Source: Bromus sterilis (taxonomy: Eukaryota > Streptophyta > Magnoliopsida > Poales > Poaceae). From it: a DNA stretch of 64,000 bases. Under the pieces are notes generated by a model. That model was not told the DNA's origin, searched no databases, and worked only from the letters and a program-made list of their open reading frames with translations. Shown here piece by piece: positions 12,790 through 24,873 of this stretch. The stretch is from positions 67,974,770 to 68,038,769 of the forward strand of contig OX465595.1 of assembly GCA_950022295.1 (NCBI GenBank). Reading direction: 5' to 3'. The translations under genes were made by a program, and so were the position numbers. Numbering within the stretch: the stretch's first letter is position 1; every line of letters starts with the position of its first letter.

Positions 12790-14936
12790 CCAACGAGGTT
12801 TGTCTGCGGGAGAGAGATAGGTGAGGGAATAGGGAAAGAATAGGAGAGAGGGTGGCGCGAGGGATCACCGGAGCGGTGGGTGTCGACGTTGGCTGGCAGG
12901 GGCAACTGCTACAGGCGGGGCGGCGCGACGAGAGAGGATGAGGCGGCGGCGCATGGGAGCGAGGGCGATAGAGGAGGAGAAGGAAACGAGAGAGGGCGGG
13001 CTGGGTTAGGTCGCGTTTGGGATGAACTGTTCTCAGCGGGTGTGGGGTGCCGAGCGATTCTCATCCAACAGCTCACATAGGTTGCCCTTGAGGAGGACTG
13101 TGAGGCCTTCTGGTTCCCTTGACCTTTAAGATTTAAATAAAAAGGGATTTATTAAAATAATTGTATCTTAAATGAAAGGATCTGGTTGGAATCTTAAAGT
13201 GTCATAGAAAGAACCACATATAATTTTTCTATAACACTTTGGAGTCTTTCTATCGTATTGTCCTTGAATCTACATATATTTGATTATAAGCAGATAACAA
13301 ACGAATCAATAGAAACCTTAGTGTGGCTAACTAAACCACACATACTTGAGGAGTCACTTCTTCGGGACATAGACTTTCTTGGAAAGAAAACCCTCGCTTG
13401 TTGAGGCGACACTGTCCCTTCCAGTTGAAAGAATCGATATGATAGATTAGATAGGGAGGGGTGAATAAGCGACTATAATTTTAACTTAAATTGCAAATTT
13501 TAGGGTTAATGCACATATAATAGGTTATCTAGTAATGCAAACCGGTGAACAAGCTATATGACAAGCAATTTAGAAACAAGCAAAGCTAAGGTATTTCGAA
13601 AATAAGCATACAAGATAAGTAAAGGTGTGTCGATGAAATAACCACAAGTGAGTCGAGGAAGCAGAATTTATCCTGAATTTCACACTATTTGAGGAGTGCT
13701 AATTTTTGTTGGAGCGGTGCCGAAACCAAAGTTGTGGAACGTCACCCATACATTGGGGTGGATCAAAGGGAGAATACAGTGAGACTTATCCATGATCCCG
13801 TGGGCATGGAATGCACAAGGTCCATGCAAACGGGGTGTCCAGATACTTCACTTTGGGCCCTGCGGGCACGATCCCTGGACCCCAGGGGCACATGGTAGGG
13901 TGTACATATGCATATTTGGAATGTGGGTTTGAGGTATTTTGTAGTGGTAGGTTTAGGGTGGCTGGTGTATGAGTTTTAGCATGTTCCCACACTTTCAGTT
14001 GAGCACCTCGACCCCTCTTGATATCACAGTTGTCGTATTATCCAAATTAACCGAATCAAAGCTTTGCGTAGTTGGAAAACCACACCAGCCTATATCATTT
14101 TTTAAGTGGAAGGTCAACCTTATATTTATAAAACCTATGAGGAACCAATGAAATGACATAAACCGTAGGAATTGTCATTAGTTCCATCAACGACATTATC
14201 ATCAAACAAAAACATTATTTAGAGATAAATGCACTATCAATCTCTCATTTTTCGAGGAAATTGATGATAATAAGGTTAAAGCATGACAATGAGTATAACT
14301 GACAAACAAAGCCATGCAACACTACTAGTGTAAGAGGCTCTCCCTTGATATGTCCATATATTTATGAATTGCTTTGAAATGAAATATACACATAAAAAAT
14401 AATGAAATGAGTGAAAAAAAACAGCCACGGAGAAGAATGATTGAGACAAGCTTTGGAAGGTTGATTTACTAGCGAAGCTCCATATGTTCATGCGACGTCT
14501 TAAACATGTCTCTACCATCGTAGGATGTGCCCCATAACCATATGATGAACGCGACCAACAACGATTCTCTTTATGGTGCATAGGATTCTTGGAGGCTTAC
14601 ATTGATCTAATGCTCTATGGTTCGTCGTGTTGGGAACTCATTGCTGCTGATTTGGTGAACATCTGATAACCACCTTTGAACCAAACCCAAATGCATGGCT
14701 ATTTTCTATGTTTGGCTCATAATCGCATGCTCAACTTACTCGCCTAGTGGTGACACTTCGGGCACTCTAGATTTTAAGGAAAATGCCATAAATTAAGATA
14801 TTTTTCAAAGCCCCATCTCCACTCGCGACTTCGTCATTCATTACATTAGTGAACTTGGAGAGCAAAAAAATTAAGGAGTCAAGAACGACCATTATCACTT
14901 CCCCGCCGGTAGCTTCGATAGCTTGTAGATCCTCTG

Positions 14937-15137
14937 ATGCAAGATTTGCCTGTTGGACCTGATTTCTTAAATGTTGTCAAAGATATTGCTACGACGATAG
15001 GAGAAAAAATAAATGAAATTATCATTAAGGAAATCATTACTTTTGTGAAGCCTTCATTGGTCTGCTATAATTTTACTCATGAAATTAAGTGCTTAAAATA
15101 TGAATCCCGCAATCTAGCTAGGTATGCAATTTTTTAA
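14937..15137 (+). pseudogene. possible N-terminal fragment of a coiled-coil NLR protein
   Basis: A short open frame reads MQDLPVGPDFLNVVKD, then ATTIGEKINEIIIKEI and HEIKCLKYESRNL. The spacing resembles the first 60 residues of RPS2-type coiled-coil NLR proteins, where an N-terminal helix is followed by a segment like LNxLxxELxxL. There is no nucleotide-binding domain downstream: the Harbinger terminus begins 100 bp later. This is a weak call from residue pattern only. Confidence 0.25.
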
Positions 15138-15522
15138 ATAAAAAGGACTCACTTTGCTTGATCTATTTTATGATTCGATTATATATTTATATGATCATTA
15201 ATCAATAAAATCTAATGGACTGTACTGAAATAAAAAATATAGCCTGAGGGCAACTCCAACAGGCCGACCCAAACGGACCACGAATTTGTTCGCCTTTTAT
15301 CCGTTTGGGTCGGCAAACGGACCATTGTCCGGCCCATGTCCGCCTTCCCCAGGTCGCTTCGCCCAATGGTGCGGGTGCGACCCATACCATAGTCCCATGT
15401 CGCCGGCTGAAGGGTGAACGGGGTTGTATATAAGGGGGGCCGTCGGAGACCACAATGTGAATTGTAGCAAATCAACAGAAATGTTGCTCCAGTGGTGAGC
15501 TACTTGTGGGTGCTATCTGGAT

Positions 15523-16057
15523 TTATTTAGGCAAGTTTCTTCGGTGAATAAAACTTTCCAAAATAAATTCAGATAACATCCTTATAGGCCACTCGCTGGG
15601 GAATTGCCTTCCGCAAGCCTGGCAAACACGAGGGAGCGCTGAAGCACGTTGATATCTTTGTGGGAATCTGCCATTGCCATAAAAAGAGTGCAAAATCCAA
15701 AGATCCTGAGATGCCACAACCTCGAGGATCCCAGTGTAGCTCTCGACGTGTCCGTTGTACATCCCCTGCCAAGCAAATGAACAGTTCTTCCACTCCCAAT
15801 GCATACAATCAATGATATCAAGCATGACCGGGAAGCCTCTAGCAGCATTTATCTTCAACAACCGAGTTGTATCCGCGACATTGGGTTGCCGCAAGTACTC
15901 GGGGCCAAACACTGCAACCACAACTCGGAAAAATCTGTAATGCCTCCAGACAAGTAGACTCGCTCATGCGCATATACTCATCAACTAGGTCACCGGGCAC
16001 TCCATATGCAAGCATGCGAACAACTGATGTACATTTCTGATAAGAGGAGAACTCAAG
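15523..16057 (-). pseudogene. Harbinger transposase, central DDE part (frameshifted, truncated)
   Basis: The frame starts with EFSSYQKCTSVVRMLAYGVP and LVDEYMRMSESTCLEAL, the conserved segment before the catalytic domain. After a frameshift it reads VFGPEYLRQPN and LDIIDCMHWEWKNCSFAWQG, which holds the first catalytic aspartate. The second aspartate motif (SHKDINVLQRS) is in another frame. The C-terminal part with the final acidic residue is missing. Together with the fragment at 34600-34923 it is one transposase gene interrupted by LTR B exactly at a GKL/EFSS junction. Confidence 0.8.
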
Positions 16058-19000
16058 TGTAACACCCTCAGGTCTTGTAACAGTAATCAATGATTGTTGG
16101 AACAGTAATCATCTTGCTTAAGTTGAAATCACTGTGTTTGATCCTTGCCTTGATCATCCTTGAATTCAAAGACAAATTCAAATACCTTTTGATTGATATT
16201 AAAACAATGAGCAAAGATAAACCTTGCCCAAAGATCTTCCAACCACTTTTGTAAATTGCATAATAATCAAAGGTTCATGCCTATTTGGATATGGGGAATT
16301 TTTGAGCAATAAAATAATTCCAACAATTCAAACAGTAGCTTAAACAGTCCAATTTAACCATTTATTATTTAAATAAAATACTAAATGATTTTTATAATTT
16401 CCCAAACTTTTTGTAGCAGTAGTATAAAGTGCAACCCTAATTTTGGTACCAGTTCCATATTTTACAAAAGGCTAAAGCTAATAAAATAATATACCAACAG
16501 TAAAGAATAGAGAAAAGAAATAAGAAAAAGGGAAAACCTATGCTATGCCCTAGGTGCTAACCGCCCTGGCCCAAACCACCCCAGCCCATCTCCCATCTTT
16601 TTTTTCCTGCCGAGGTGGAGAAACCACCCCCGAGCGGGCCCCATCCAATCTCTCTCTCGATCTCTCCTCTCTCCCCATCCCGATCCCCTCCTCCCGACCC
16701 CCTCCTCTCCTCCTGGCGGCGCGGCCGTCGCCGATTCCGGCGAGCCGTGGCCACCCCGGCCTCCACGCAACACGACTCGCCGCCCTCTGATGCTGCTGCG
16801 CACCACCATGCCCGCCGATTCGCCGCCATCTCCTCCTCCCGCAGTCTGGGGAGAACCCTAACTTCCATGGTTGCCGGCTCACGGCGCCGCCGCTTGGCTG
16901 CTGCTATGGCCCGGCCGCTTCCCGACCACCCTTTGATGCCTCGGCGTGCCCTCGTGTGGCCTTGCATCTCTGCACCTCCTGGCGGCTGACGCGCCCTGGT
17001 GCTCACGTCCCCACTGTCCGCGCCAAGTCCGTGATGGGATGGCTCCCATGGAGAAACCTCGACGAGGTGGCGCCCGGTGTGGTTCTGCACCTCCTCCTGA
17101 CAGTGATGGGACGACAACGGTGGTCGCTGTCTCCGTGGTGTGGACGCACGACTGCACTGCCGTGGTGACCGCCGTGGCCTCGGCCGCCTCACGACGCCCG
17201 GCGCTCGCCTCCCCTGGACCCGCGCCCGGCCGCGACGCCTCCCCCCACCGTGAGCTCCCTGGCCGCGCGCAGCCGTGCCCCCATGGCCGTGCTCGCTGTT
17301 TGCTTTTGCTGCTTGTAGTGTTACTACTGCACCTGAAGAAAAATGGCTAAGTCTGAAAATCGCTGCTGGACACCCTCTTAGACAGCAGCAAAATGCTAGC
17401 AAGCAAATTTGAACATAGATACAAGTGATATGGACGTGTTGTACACTTAACAAGGGTCGATTTTCTTCATTGGATCAAGTCCATTCGATACCCGAATTAA
17501 TTCCTGTAAAATTACAAAATGCAGATTTCCGTTAAACCGCAAAACCGGATTAGCCCGATGGCCACTTTAGCGCAGTAGGTAAACATGCCACAGGCATCTG
17601 TCCTGCCATCTGAGGGCATGGCATGATAGTGCACATGATGCAGAGCAAAACCCATGTTGGGTACATCTTCATTTGGGCTGCGGATAAATAGAACTTATCC
17701 GGCAAACTTTGCATATTTAACAAGTGTCAGGAATTCACGTCGAGCAGCACTCTTCCGGCAAAGTTTTATGTAGGCAGATGAACCCTAACCTAAATACCAT
17801 CCGTGCCGGATTCGAGATCACAGACAACAGATGAAAGTTGATGTTGGGCACAAATTCATCGGAGGAGTAGAACCCTAAACCGTAGCCTTCCGAATGAGAC
17901 AAAATCCCAGACTTAGTAAAATTTCAGTGGAACCCAATGAGACAATGACAAGTGGCCCCTAGGCCATTTGATAATTTAAATACTTATGAAACTGCCACTG
18001 TTAGACTGACAAGTGGGACCCCCCTGTTAATTAGACCTTTTGATTAAATTAAAAGTCTGTTAAGATAACTGTGACTATGACCAGTGGGCCCATGGGCTGA
18101 TTTTAATTAAGAAAATGACTTATAATTCCTCTGTGTATGACATGTAGGTCCCACCTGCCAGTGGCACTATTATGGATAATGTTTTGGATAATGTTAGGTT
18201 TATTAATAAAAGAATTCTAATAAATGATTTAAACTCTAGAAAATCATATCTTTTAATCTGTATGTCAGATGAAAATAATTTATATATCAAACTTGATCAA
18301 AAAAATACAAAGAATACGAATACGCTATCCGTATACCAATCACCCCCCTCTAACACAACGAACACGAGACATTCCCCCTCCGATTGCACTGTCCGGTAAT
18401 CACCCAGGGTCGGTAAAACTTTCCGGATGAAATTGTTCCGAACATGAAAGTTGTTCAGAATGGATCAACGAACACAGATACACTATCCACATGTCTGTCA
18501 GTTGTCTCTAACACTGCAGACATGGAACCTTCCCCCTCAGGATCATCGTTCCGGTAATCAACCGGTACTGATGAGTCATCGCCGGGTAACATTCCCGCTC
18601 CTCCCAAAATACTTAACACTGCGTTAGAGCCCTGTTGCTTTATATCTGCTATGTCATACAATTGTATTGCTATTATTGCAATGTATTTATTGTTTCTCCC
18701 CCCCCCTTTATTCTCTGATAGACCCCGTTGCTGTCGTCGACTACACCATTGCCGAGTACGACTACATCGTCGACGACAATACCCCTACTACCGAGCTTAC
18801 AGGCAAGCAGAGCCATTTTCCTTCCCCAGATATCGCCTATATTTCCGTACATTTCTTGCACTAGGCATGGTTACTGCTGCTACTACGTTACAATCCTATT
18901 TAATTGCATAGCCTGTTTTTTCGCCTCTTGATGTACTCTCCTTTGTCCTATGCTGCCTTATAAATATATATAATATTCAACAGTGAACCCTGCGCATTGT

Positions 19001-19082
19001 TAGCTAGGTTTAGAATAGCGGGCCGGATCACTCTGGGAGTGATCGTGGAAACGATATATTATAACTGCAAAAGGTACGGATC

Positions 19083-20342
19083 TGTAAGAGAAAAGTTTTG
19101 CCCTCGTGTGTTTTGGATATTATTGGACAAAACAGTAGAGGAACTAACAATGTTTTCTAGTGTAAAAAGTTGTATAGGTTCCTGAAGGACAAGCTAGGTG
19201 ATAAAGCTTCAGGGAAGGTCTTCAAGTTATCAAAGCATTACCCCCTGAGCGAAGCTTAATCACGGAGGATGACCCCCAAAAATGAAGGTGTCCTGAAGCT
19301 CAACTCATTGAAGGAAATGAAGAAGACGGCGCAAGACTTAGATGTTTTTGTGTAGTTCTTTTTCTGTTCTTTGAGTCATAGGACAAACCGTACTATCAAG
19401 AGGGGTCTTTAGTTTGTGGACACCGAAGTTATTGAGAAAATGCTCAGATCAAATCCAAACCAAGTGAGAAGCCTGAGCGAAGAAATCTCATGTGCACTGA
19501 GTTACGCTTCGGTAGCAAAGACTCCGTTCTTTGGCTTCTGAAGCAGAACTAAGTATGTGAGTCAGCTTTACTTGTTCCGCAAGTAAAGTTGCGCAGTGAT
19601 GACAAATCCGACCGTTGTGGACACGTGTCAAGCTGTCACCTCGGGTCAATTTGGTCATTCCGCACCTCGGGATCGCCAACTATAAATACGCCGCCCCCTC
19701 CTCCATTTGCGGGTGGATGCTCCAAGAATATTCCTGAGAGAGACTGAAGAGAGCACCCCAAAAACGCCACCGAAGCAAAACCCAAAATCCAGAATACTGA
19801 AGCCTAAGTACCATTGATCTGAGTAGATTCGAGATGACTTAGGTGAAAGCTTACTAGCCTTTTTTATCTTGGAGAACTGCAATCCTCCTAGACGGTTAGA
19901 GTGTTGTTCTTCAGAGAGAGAAGAGTTATTGTCGCCTCGAAGTCTAGTTTGTCAAAGGTTTCGGTGATTTCCTCAATAATCAACCACGAGTGAAGAACTG
20001 ACCAAGCTCAAGGAGTTTGTTGCAGTGGAGCAACGGACGGAGAGAGATTTGCTCCAGGTGTTCAATCACCAGTCCCTCCAACCAGACGTAGCGCTTTGCA
20101 GAGCGTGAACTGGTCGAACAAACATCATCGAGTCCCAGTTCGTTTTACTTCAAGCATTTACCTTCAGTACTGCATTTGCTTCGCAGTTATGCTTCAATGT
20201 GTTTTGATTCACTGCATTTAGTTTCTCTTCTAGTTTTACTTCGCTATTCCGCTTTACTTATTCTTCACTTCAATAGTTTCAGTCGAAAATTTTGAAGTGA
20301 TCATTCACCCCCTCCCCCTCTGATCACATACTTGGACTTTCA
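19083..20342 (+). repeat. first LTR of the Sirevirus-like element
   Basis: A TATA-like box (TATAAATAC) at 19681 lies 60 bp after a G-box-type palindrome ACACGTGT at 19621-19628; both recur at the same offsets in the second LTR. This suggests the LTR promoter sits about 600 bp into the LTR. It is followed by the target duplication GGATC and then by host LTR B sequence, not by a primer binding site. Confidence 0.8.
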
Positions 20343-20738
20343 GGATCAATGCAGACGCCCTAGGGAACCTACAATGGCGAGACTCTGCCGAGTCGCTTCG
20401 AGTTTGACTTACGAGTGGACGGACTCGTATTTCACTCTCGTCGGCTCAGTAGCGTAGCATCACTGGGATGATACGAGGGTATTCCTCTTTAGTTCATTCC
20501 GCTGGTGTCTCGGCACCACCGGGGTGATACGAGAATATTCCTCTTTATTTCATTCCGTTGATGTCTCTGTTGAACCTCTTCAAGTGTACCATCGAGGGTG
20601 ATTCCTCCTGGTTTCACTTGATGGTAGGCACTTGAATCAACTAGTGCCCTTACAGGTAAGGAGTCGGGTGACCGAACGGTGCCCGCGCAGGGTATCTTAG
20701 CGGAACGACAGGTCAGGTGTATTCCACCGGTGTGCGGC
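20343..20738 (+). repeat. duplicated 396-bp piece of LTR B next to the first Sirevirus LTR
   Basis: It is nearly identical to 23342-23737, the true downstream flank of the element, and matches LTR A around 9900-10200 in reverse complement. The copies part company at GTGCGGC (20738 and 23737): here the sequence continues into retroelement internal DNA, there it continues into LTR B. The whole direct repeat (LTR plus flank) is about 1.66 kb. Confidence 0.85.
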
Positions 20739-21523
20739 CCATTGTTGATATGACTCCCCCCACTGAAGCTATTCAATCGAAGCAGAAAGGCATATCTCTG
20801 CCTGAAGCTCAAGCTGAAGCTGATCGCCATAGTGAACATCTGTTCCCTGACCCGCGCGAAGGCGAACTATGGGATCAGTTGGGCATCACTGAAGCCCTTC
20901 GGGAAAAATGTGCTGTTGAAGAACCTGAAACTGTTGATCTTGGAGAAGTTTACATCTCAAGCTCCATCGAAGTAATGATCTCCACCATGATCAGTCAGTT
21001 GAAAGATTTTCATTCAAGAGATAGGGCTGAAATCAAAAAGATTCACAACTATCAGAAGTGCGCTGAATCAGAACCAGATGAAGAATTCAAACAGCACGCT
21101 CTGAAATTGCTTCAGCAAGTGACGGACGTCAACACCACCACCAAGAATAATATCAAAATCTTCAAAGGCAAAGTCAAGGTCGCTGTTGATGAAATGGTGA
21201 AGACCCATAATGCTTCCATGATGGAAAGGGATTCAAGGAAGCGAAAGGCTTCGCCCGAAGCTGAACCAGTTGTTGCACAACCATCGTCTGTAAAGCCTAC
21301 TGCTTCAAAGGCTTCGGGTCCTTCACCCAAGAAGAAAACCACCAAGAAGAGGAAGGTTACTTTGGCTTCAGCTGCTGACATGGACACTAGTGACCTCGAC
21401 ATCAACCTCATCACCCAGACGCGCCTCGAAGCCATTCCTTCGTCTTCTTCCGAAGAAGAATCCTCCGGCGATCAGTCTTCATCGGATGAGTCTTCGTCGA
21501 GCTCAGCTTCGTCGGGTTCCTAG
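20717..21523 (+). CDS. ORF of 268 residues upstream of the multi-PPT; possible Sirevirus 3' (envelope-like) ORF remnant
   Basis: The frame is open for 268 residues, but the first seven codons or so come from the LTR B piece, so the natural N-terminus is missing. Residues 75-160 look helical and could form a coiled coil. A lysine/arginine-rich segment (PKKKTTKKRKV, a plausible nuclear signal) follows, and the end is a run of Ser and acidic residues (SSSSEEESSGDQSS). Its place, after where pol would be and before the AGGGGGAG tracts, is where Sireviruses carry an extra ORF. I cannot confirm homology. Alternative: a C-terminal remnant of a captured gene. Confidence 0.45.
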   Translation: MYSTGVRPIVDMTPPTEAIQSKQKGISLPEAQAEADRHSEHLFPDPREGELWDQLGITEALREKCAVEEPETVDLGEVYISSSIEVMISTMISQLKDFHSRDRAEIKKIHNYQKCAESEPDEEFKQHALKLLQQVTDVNTTTKNNIKIFKGKVKVAVDEMVKTHNASMMERDSRKRKASPEAEPVVAQPSSVKPTASKASGPSPKKKTTKKRKVTLASAADMDTSDLDINLITQTRLEAIPSSSSEEESSGDQSSSDESSSSSASSGS

Positions 21524-21584
21524 GATGATGATGCCGCGCAATAGATCTCTCGAACCTTTTCTCAACCTTTTGTCCAATCATTGA

Positions 21585-22081
21585 CAAAAAAGGGGGAGAA
21601 TGAGGGCATCGATGAGTTAGATTTGCATCGGGGAAAGGGTTTGCCATTTGCTTTTGCTTCGTTCGGTTAAGTTACAACAAACATTCCATTCTCTTCGATT
21701 GGGTTGTAACTTAAGTTTAACTTCGGTCCTGCTACTCCTGTGATACGCTTAAGTTTTAATAACCCCTTTGCTTGCAAGTATTTCTTCGTATCTTCTATCT
21801 TGCAGGTGGTTATTATTTACTAAGTCACAGGTCATTGGAAGCAATTGCATACATTATTGGATATATATCTTCAACTGCAATTGTCTTCGCTAAGATAGTT
21901 GTTTTGCTCTCCACCGAAGAAATTTCCTTCAAGCATTAACTTCGATTATATAAATCTTCGATGCTTGCATTCAGGGGGAGCCAAAATCTTCATATCTTAG
22001 AGTTTGTCCCATCACTTCAAAAAACTTCAATATCTTTTATCGATGCATGTTTTGTCAACAATAGTCCAAAAAGGGGGAGAT
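21585..22081 (+). other. multiple polypurine tracts (AGGGGGAG) before the second LTR
   Basis: AAAAAAGGGGGAG occurs at 21586-21598, CAGGGGGAG at 21972-21980 and AAAAAGGGGGAGATTG directly before the LTR at 22082. The last is the functional plus-strand primer position. The repetition supports the Sirevirus assignment. Confidence 0.7.
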
Positions 22082-23341
22082 TGTAAGAGCAAAGTTTTGC
22101 CCCCGTGTGTTTTCGATATTGTTGGACAAAACATTAGAGGAACTAACAATGTTTTCTAGTGTAAACAGTTGTATAGGTTCCTGAAGGACAAGCTAGGTGA
22201 TAAAGCTTCAGGGAAGATCTTCAAGTTATCGAAGCATTACCCCCTGAGCGAAGCTTAATCACGGAGGATGACCCCCAAAAATGAAGGTTTCCTGAAGCTC
22301 AACTCATTGAAGGAAATGAAGAAGACGGCGCAAGACTTAAGATGTTTTTGTGTAGTTCTTTTTCTGTTCTTTGAGTCATAGGACAAACCGTACTATCAAG
22401 AGGGGTCTTTAGTTTGTGGACACCGAAGTCATTGAGAAAATGCTCAGATCAAATCCAAACCAAGTGAGAAGCCTGAGCGAAGAAATCTCATGTGCAGTGA
22501 GTTAAGCTTCGGTAGCAAAGACTTCGTTCTTTGGCTTCTGAAGCAGAACTAAGTCCGTGAGTCAGCTTTACTTGTTCCGCAAGTAAAGTTGCGCAGTGAT
22601 GACAAATCCGACCGTTGTGGACACGTGTCAAGCTGTCACCTCGGCTCAATTTGGTCATTCCGCACCTCGGGATCACCAACTATAAATACGCCGCCCCCTC
22701 CTCCATTTGCGGGTAGCTGCTCCAAGAATATTCCTGAGAGATACTGAAGAGAGCACCCAAAAAACGCCACCGAAGCAAAACCCAAAATCCAGAATACTGA
22801 AGCCTAAGTCCCATTGATCTGAGTAGATTCGAGATGACTTAGCTGAAAGCTTACTAGCCTTTTTATCTTGGAGAACTGCAATTCTCCTAGACGGTTAGAG
22901 TGTTGTTCTTCAGAGAGCGAAGAGTTATTGTTGCCTCGAAGTCCAGTTTGTCAAAGGTTTCGGTGATTTCCTCAATAATCAACCACGAGTGAAGAACTGA
23001 CCAAGCTCAAGGAGTTTGGTGCAGTGGAGCAACGGACGGAGAGAGATTTGCTCCAGGTGTTCAATCACCAGTCCCTCCAACCAGACGTAGTGCTTTGCAG
23101 AGCGTGAACTGGTCGAACAAACATCGTCGAGTCCCAGTTCGTTTTACTTCAAGAATTTACCTTCAGTACTGCATTTGCTTCGCAGTTATGCTTCAATGTG
23201 TTTTGATTCACTACATTTAGTTTCGCTTCTAGTTTTACTTCGCTATTCCTCTTTACTTATGCTTCACTTCAATAGTTTCAGTCGAAAATTTTGAAGTGAT
23301 CATTCACCCCCTCCCCCTCTGATCACATACTTGGACTTTCA
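22082..23341 (+). repeat. second (3') LTR of the Sirevirus-like element
   Basis: Same length as the first LTR and aligned without length change. In the first 90 bp I count about six substitutions, fewer later. It is followed by GGATC at 23342-23346 and by uninterrupted LTR B sequence. Confidence 0.85.
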
Positions 23342-24873
23342 GGATCAATGCAGACGCCCTAGGGAACCTACAACGGCGAGACTCTGCCGAGTCGCTTCGA
23401 GTTTCACTTACGAGTGGACGGACTCGTATTTCACTCTCGTCGGCTCAGTAGCGTAGCATCACTGGGATGATACGAGGGTATTCCTCTTTAGTTCATTCCG
23501 CTGGTGTCTCGGCACCACCGGGGTGATACGAGAATATTCCTCTTTAGTTCATTCCGTTGATGTCTCTGTCGAACCTCTTCAAGTGTACCATCGAGGGTGA
23601 TTCAACCTTGTTTCACTTGATGGTAGGCACTCGAATCAACTAGTGTCCTTACAGGTAAGGAGTCGGGTGACCCAACGGTGCCCGCGCAGGGTATCTTAGT
23701 GGAACGACGGGTCAGGTGTATTCCACCGGTGTGCGGCGGGCCTGGTACTGTTCGTGGCCGAGAGGTATCCTATTGTACGAAAAGTCGAGCTCTACCAAGA
23801 GCAAACGCGAGACAAGGTAAGGAGACGGTTCACCTTGTTGGTAACCGCACGAGTTGGTGGGACGTCAGGGCAGGCACCGACGTTACTGGTGGTCCTGGCT
23901 GCTGTCGTTGTCCGCGACTCATTTCAATAAGGGGCAACGATAACGGTTGTCCCGACAGATAATAATAAAATGCTTAACAGTTCAGGTGGATGACTTGAGT
24001 AGCCTTTTGGCTTGTACGCACTACCTTCATGTGGGATTACGGTGTGGGCCCTCCGCGTTGTGGTCTCGTTTGAAAGCTCTGAAAGACGTCCAGTTCAGCA
24101 TTGTGGCAGGGACGGATCGCACTGCGGCGCTGAAATTCACCCTCCTCACAACGACCCGGAGAGCAAGGGGTGATAGGCCCATGACCCCCTTGCCCTTAAG
24201 GTTGTAGACCGGCGGGGACCTCTCTGATGAGCCGTAGGATGGTCCTCAGCGTGTCGGATAGCCTCGGTGGGGCATTCCCTAACAAGGTGTACGCCACCCT
24301 GGAGATCCGAGTGTGCAGGCTGAACAGTATTGCACCCCTGCAGGGAGTTTGATCTATTCGAATAGTCGTGTCCACGGTAACAGGACGCTTTATGCTGAAG
24401 CCAGAGCCTACTACTACAAACTACTACTATTATATTGTATGGTTCCGGTTTCTTTTCCTCGCAGGGAGTCGGGGAAGGGAAATCGGAGGCATTATATTTA
24501 TTAATCATTACAAGTTACTATTATACAATCGTGCAGCAACTTCTGCTTCATTGTTATTACATTCATGCTTTTGAACTGTTGGCTGATCCTTACCTCATGC
24601 TTCAAGACTCGTCGGAAGATTCTAGTCTTCGATAGGCCTAGCTTCTTATCCTTATTCTGATTTCTACCTTGCAGTCCACTATATACAGCCTCCTCTTTCC
24701 ATTTGATACAAATGCATAAATTCTTAATAGCGGACGTAAGACTCGCGGGTATGCTAGATACTCACCCTTGCTTTTTTTCCCTTTTGTTTTGCCTGATCGG
24801 CCGCTGCAGTCGACATTGGAACCCAGGAGCAGGAGATCCTCGATGCCAACCACCGCAACGTGAAGATCCCCGA

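Larger units (their letters stand above)
12082..15241. other. unclassified intergenic or element-derived DNA
   Basis: The left third (12082-13080) is GC-rich and looks like captured or ancient gene sequence; the remainder is AT-rich. No LTR, transposase or other diagnostic protein was recognised apart from the two weak fragments listed separately. The phrase around 13450-13480 (GGGAGGGGTGAATAAGCG) resembles wording often found in cereal retroelement LTRs, but no boundaries could be set. Confidence 0.4.
19083..23341 (+). mobile_element. Sirevirus-like copia derivative, rearranged
   Basis: Two 1260-bp LTRs, 19083-20342 and 22082-23341, begin TGTAAGAG and end GGACTTTCA. GGATC precedes the first (19078-19082) and follows both. 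Only 1.34 kb of internal DNA remains (20739-22081): an ORF and three copies of the polypurine phrase AGGGGGAG, the last directly before the second LTR. Repeated AGGGGGAG tracts upstream of the 3' LTR are a known mark of Sireviruses. gag, pol and the primer site are gone. Unusually, 396 bp of LTR B sequence sits between the first LTR and the internal part (see that entry). The LTRs differ by a few percent, so the element is older than the copia element to its right. Confidence 0.75.

Noticed and set aside
16550..17453. Overlapping ORFs of up to 298 residues in LTR B
   Set aside because: They sit on both strands of a GC-rich LTR block, lack domains, and LTR A has no matching frame.
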